A DNA stretch of 13,063 bases from Deltaproteobacteria bacterium (GTDB taxonomy: Bacteria > Myxococcota_A > Polyangia > Palsa-1104 > JAEUJZ01). Under the pieces are notes generated by a model, which ran no database searches, had not been told where the DNA came from, and saw only the letters and a program-made list of their open reading frames with translations. Numbering within the stretch: position 1 is the first letter of the stretch; each line of letters starts with the position of its first letter. Where the stretch lies: NCBI GenBank assembly GCA_017990795.1, contig JAGNNG010000008.1, forward strand, positions 1 to 13,063. Reading direction: 5' to 3'. The translations under genes were made by a program, and so were the position numbers. Shown here piece by piece: positions 8,595-13,063 of this stretch.

Positions 8595-8991
8595 TCGACG
8601 CGCTCTTAACACGCGCTTTGTTATGGGGTCAATCGCGGTTTTTCCCGACGACACTACCCAGTCGCAAGCCGCGCGCAGCTGCTTTTGCTGGCTCCCGGGT
8701 TGACCCTGTAGGGTTGCCAGCGCAGCACGAAAGTTCAGCACTTTTTCGTCGACAAGGCGGGCTGGATGGTGACTTTGCTGGCTAGAAAATTTACAGAATG
8801 GGCGCAACGCACTAGACACACATCTGGACGAATGTGCGAGCTGCGAGTGGGTGTACCCGCAGTGAAACTGGCCGCGCAAATTGGCTAGACAAGTTGGCCA
8901 GGTCGGCTGTTTGGAACCCGCTCCCTAAAAAAATCAGCGACCGCTTCCAGACGAACACAGAGGCTCTGTTTGAGTCTGCAAAGATCGAGCC

Positions 8992-9019
8992 TTGACGCAC
9001 CAAAAGCCGTGCTTACTTT
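8992..9019 (+). promoter_or_regulatory. Candidate sigma-70-type promoter for dnaK
   Basis: A -35-like TTGACG (8992-8997, 5 of 6 to consensus) is followed after 16 nt by TACTTT (9014-9019), a weak -10 match. This would give a leader of about 120 nt before dnaK. The -35 context CTTGAC also partly resembles a sigma-32 -35, but no CCCCAT-like -10 follows. It is only a candidate. Confidence 0.35.
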
Positions 9020-9090
9020 CGCAGCAGATAGCGGAGCTCAGTGATTACAAACTCTTCTACAACTTGATCTGGTTTTTACGGATTCTCAAC

Positions 9091-9110
9091 GTTTCTAGCG
9101 TCACAGAAAC
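9091..9110 (+). promoter_or_regulatory. Stem-loop in the dnaK leader
   Basis: GTTTCT (9091-9096) and AGAAAC (9105-9110) form a perfect 6-bp stem with an 8-nt loop, 35 nt before the dnaK start. It could be an operator or a leader RNA hairpin. It does not match CIRCE or a known ROSE thermometer. Confidence 0.3.
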
Positions 9111-9130
9111 ACTGACTGGGTAGCTTGCCC

Positions 9131-9135
9131 GGAGG
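9131..9135 (+). promoter_or_regulatory. Shine-Dalgarno site for dnaK
   Basis: GGAGG lies 10 nt before ATG 9146. It lies inside any frame started at TTG 9125, which supports the ATG as the true start. Confidence 0.75.
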
Positions 9136-9145
9136 CATAACGAAC

Positions 9146-11077
<1,932 letters not shown>

Positions 11078-11124
11078 ACGCTACGTCGCGGGACATCCAC
11101 CGCGGAGCAGCTACAAGTAGTCAC

Positions 11125-11158
11125 AATCCCTCCAGGCCCCTGGCCTGGGGGGATTTTT
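11125..11158 (+). terminator. Strong rho-independent terminator after dnaK
   Basis: AATCCCTCCAGGC (11125-11137) pairs with GCCTGGGGGGATT (11143-11155) over 13 positions, one of them a G-U wobble, around a 5-nt loop (CCCTG). The run TTTTT (11154-11158) and then GTTT follow. It lies about 50 nt after the dnaK stop, separating dnaK from the oxidoreductase. Confidence 0.92.
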
Positions 11159-11204
11159 GTTTGCTGGCAAAGAGGCCCTAACCGCAAGCTGCGGCCTGTT
11201 CACA

Positions 11205-11213
11205 TGCGATAAT
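11205..11213 (+). promoter_or_regulatory. Candidate extended -10 promoter for the flavoprotein gene
   Basis: TGCGATAAT is an extended -10 (TGN plus GATAAT, 5 of 6 to TATAAT), lying 55 nt before the ATG at 11269 and just after the dnaK terminator. No good -35 is seen at 16-18 nt, which an extended -10 can tolerate. An independent promoter is expected here because the terminator blocks read-through. Confidence 0.4.
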
Positions 11214-11268
11214 GAGCACCGAACTTGAGTCTTGTCGCTGACCTCCGCCGCTCCAGAGAAAGGCCTCG

Positions 11269-13063
11269 ATGCACAAGCAAGTAAACAACCCACTGCGTCG
11301 GTATACGCACTGGCTTCACACTCGCTGGCCAGCAGGTAGTGTTGAGCGACTACCTGAAGTCAGAGCCGACGGAAGTACACAAGTGCCGGGCCTATACGTC
11401 GTCGGTGACTTAACCGGCATCCCACTGCTGAAGTTCTCTGCGGACACGGGAGCCAAGGCCGTCCAGACGATAGCCACCGATCCCCAGTTCATCGCGGCGC
11501 GATCGTCCAAAGAAGCCGCTGTGCAAGACGTTGTCATCGTCGGCGCGGGCGTCTCGGGCATGGCAGCAGCGCTGGAGGCCCACAAGCGCGGGCTGAGCTA
11601 CGTGCTGATCGAGGCAGCACAGGCGTTCTCGACGGTGGTGAACTTTCCGAAAGGAAAGCCGATCTACACCTACCCGAAGGACATGACGCCCGCGGGCGAT
11701 CTGCAGTTTCATGGCCAGGTCAAAGAGGCGCTACTCGACGAGCTTCGCGCGCAAACGGCGGCAGTGGCTATCCGCGAAGGCCGGGTCGAGCGCGTCCACC
11801 GTCAAGGCGGCCTGCTCATCTGCGAGCTAGCGGGTGGCGAAAAGCTGCGCACCCTGCGGGTCATTTTGGCGATTGGCCGCAGTGGCAACTTCCGCAAGCT
11901 CGGTGTGCCCGGCGAAGAGCTCGACAAGGTCTACAACCGCCTGCACGACCCCAAAGACTACGCGCAAAAGCATGCGCTGGTCGTCGGTGGTGGCGACAGT
12001 GCGCTAGAGACCGCGATCGCGCTCGTGCAAGGCGGAGCCGACGTCACGCTGAGCTATCGCAAGCCCGAGTTTGCGCGGCCCAAGCCCGACAACCAAGAGC
12101 GCATCGACGCCTTGCTCAAAGACCCCTCAGCTCCGGTTGCCGTCGAGAATCCCTCTTCAGAGCGAGTTAGCACCGCGACCGGTCAGTTTCTGGCCGTTGA
12201 CGCAGAGCCGCGCAAGGTCGGCTCGCTACGCCTGATGATGTCGTCCGAGCTGACCAAGATAAACGCGGACAGCGTCGAGCTTCTGGACTCAAGCAAAAAG
12301 CCGGTCACGCTGAAAAACGATGTCGTCTTCGCCATGATCGGGCGAGAGGCACCGCTTGCGTTTCTGCGTCGCTCAGGCGTCCGCATCGCTGGTGAGACGA
12401 CCAAGCTCGGCTGGGCCCTGATCGCGCTGTTGATGCTGTTTTGTACGTTTGTCTATTCGTGGAAGTCGGGCGCGCCGACGCAATCCTGGATCGATCCCAG
12501 TCGCTGGGCCGATCCATTACGCGCTCAGTTCGCCGACCGCTCGACGCTGCTCGGCACGCTTGCGGTGTCGCTCAAGTCGCGCTCGTTTTACTACACGCTG
12601 CTTTATAGCTCGCTCATCGTCGGGTTTGGAGTCGCGCGCATCAGGCGCCGTAACACCCCGTATGTGACATGGCAGACGCTGTCGCTAATTGGTGTGCAAG
12701 TGCTGCCGCTGTTTCTGCTGCCCGAGGTGATCCTGCCGTGGCTGGGCTATTCTGGCGCCTTTTCAAGCGGCACCGGCAAGCACATCGCCGACCAGCTGTT
12801 TGAGCCGTATATCTCTGACGCTGCGTACGCGCTGCAGCAGTGGCCTGATTGGGGTCACCCACGAGCCTACTGGCGCGCCTACGGCTTTATCCTGGCCTGG
12901 CCGCTGTCGGTCTATAACGTGTTTACCGACAAGCCGATGACGTGGTGGCTGGTGATCTCGGCGCTGCAGACGCTGGTGCTGATTCCTTATTTGGTGTGGC
13001 GCTTCGGCAAGGGCGCGTTCTGCGGCTGGATCTGCTCTTGTGGAGCGCTCGCCGAGACGCTGG
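11269..13063 (+). CDS. Membrane-bound flavin oxidoreductase fused to NapH-like iron-sulfur domain (3' end outside window)
   Basis: At least 598 residues, with no stop before the window edge. The soluble part is a YpdA/thioredoxin-reductase-like flavoprotein: FAD motif VVIVGAGVSGMAA (88-100), a YpdA-like NFPKGKPIYTYP segment (125-136) and NAD(P)H motif VVGGGDSALETA (238-249). Oddly, the second FAD motif GLYVVGDLTGIP (41-52), normally at the C-terminus, precedes the GxGxxG. After AMIGREAPL (355-363) come about five hydrophobic segments (near 382-396, 442-456, 468-493, 537-552, 559-577) and then FCGWICSCGALAETL with C585, C589 and C591, resembling the first cysteine cluster of NapH/RdxA-type proteins. 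It probably moves electrons from NAD(P)H through FAD to a membrane iron-sulfur centre. No CxxC thioredoxin-reductase centre is visible. ATG 11269 is preceded by AAAGG, 5 nt away. Confidence 0.85.
   Translation, partial: MHKQVNNPLRRYTHWLHTRWPAGSVERLPEVRADGSTQVPGLYVVGDLTGIPLLKFSADTGAKAVQTIATDPQFIAARSSKEAAVQDVVIVGAGVSGMAAALEAHKRGLSYVLIEAAQAFSTVVNFPKGKPIYTYPKDMTPAGDLQFHGQVKEALLDELRAQTAAVAIREGRVERVHRQGGLLICELAGGEKLRTLRVILAIGRSGNFRKLGVPGEELDKVYNRLHDPKDYAQKHALVVGGGDSALETAIALVQGGADVTLSYRKPEFARPKPDNQERIDALLKDPSAPVAVENPSSERVSTATGQFLAVDAEPRKVGSLRLMMSSELTKINADSVELLDSSKKPVTLKNDVVFAMIGREAPLAFLRRSGVRIAGETTKLGWALIALLMLFCTFVYSWKSGAPTQSWIDPSRWADPLRAQFADRSTLLGTLAVSLKSRSFYYTLLYSSLIVGFGVARIRRRNTPYVTWQTLSLIGVQVLPLFLLPEVILPWLGYSGAFSSGTGKHIADQLFEPYISDAAYALQQWPDWGHPRAYWRAYGFILAWPLSVYNVFTDKPMTWWLVISALQTLVLIPYLVWRFGKGAFCGWICSCGALAETL

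Larger units (their letters stand above)
8595..9145. other. 551-bp divergent intergenic region between mtnP and dnaK
   Basis: No convincing gene is seen here. Open frames run through it on both strands, including an upstream extension of the mtnP frame to 8879, but none shows recognisable protein features. It must hold the dnaK promoter and the mtnP promoter. I see no CIRCE element (TTAGCACTC-N9-GAGTGCTAA) and no clear sigma-32 pair. Weak inverted repeats occur, such as CTGGCC (8868-8873) with GGCCAG (8896-8901). Confidence 0.6.

Noticed and set aside
8604..8632. TTGACC/TTAAGA pair (minus strand) as an mtnP promoter
   Set aside because: The -10 matches consensus at only two positions and would leave almost no leader before the ATG.
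8402..8785. 127-codon plus-strand open frame overlapping the mtnP 5' end
   Set aside because: Antisense to the conserved mtnP N-terminus, with no recognisable protein features.
8595..8879. In-frame upstream extension of the mtnP reading frame by 95 codons
   Set aside because: The family begins at the GVIGGSG motif shortly after ATG 8594. The extension has no recognisable domain and would make the protein abnormally long.
8868..8901. CTGGCC/GGCCAG inverted repeat as a terminator or sRNA
   Set aside because: A 6-bp stem with a 22-nt loop and no T-run is too weak in GC-rich sequence.
9125..9145. TTG 9125 as dnaK start
   Set aside because: The Shine-Dalgarno GGAGG lies inside the extension, and DnaK proteins start right before the IIGIDLGTTNS motif, which fits ATG 9146.

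Overview
The window is a GC-rich, tightly packed stretch of bacterial chromosome. The DnaK has the N-terminal insertion typical of Gram-negative bacteria, there is a large outer-membrane-type lipoprotein hydrolase, and a p97-like AAA+ ATPase sits beside a TerB protein. Together these suggest a Gram-negative deltaproteobacterial or Myxococcota-like organism. That placement is an impression from gene content, not a phylogenetic result. I see no tRNA, rRNA, CRISPR array, insertion sequence or phage gene.

Layout. (1) Positions 1-3635, plus strand: the 3' end of an SsuB/TauB-type ABC transporter ATPase overlaps by 4 nt a membrane-anchored coiled-coil protein of unknown function. This is followed by a two-domain AAA+ ATPase (first domain without a P-loop, second intact) and a small TerB-like protein. 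(2) Positions 3636-3785: an AT-rich gap holding a 91-bp imperfect palindrome. (3) Positions 3786-5834, plus strand: a large alpha/beta-hydrolase lipoprotein. (4) Positions 5878-8594, minus strand: S-methyl-5'-thioadenosine phosphorylase, then a PfkB-family kinase, then a TrmH/SpoU rRNA/tRNA 2'-O-methyltransferase; the last two are only 2 nt apart. (5) Positions 8595-9145: a 551-bp divergent intergenic region with a candidate dnaK promoter. (6) Positions 9146-11077, plus strand: dnaK, closed by a strong intrinsic terminator and with no grpE or dnaJ beside it. (7) From 11269 to the window end, plus strand: a flavin-dependent oxidoreductase fused to a multi-pass membrane NapH-like iron-sulfur segment, cut off by the window edge.

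How the genes may work together. The coiled-coil/AAA+/TerB trio looks like a functional unit: a membrane-tethered scaffold, an ATP-driven remodelling motor and a small acidic stress-type protein. This is inferred from order and strand only. The MTA phosphorylase and the kinase fit nucleoside or methylthioadenosine salvage; TrmH is probably a passenger in that transcription unit. DnaK is a stand-alone chaperone gene. The terminal flavoprotein probably passes electrons from NAD(P)H through FAD to a membrane iron-sulfur centre. Its FAD-binding motifs appear in circularly permuted order, which is the most unusual protein architecture in the window. The most unusual DNA structure is the palindrome at 3670-3760.
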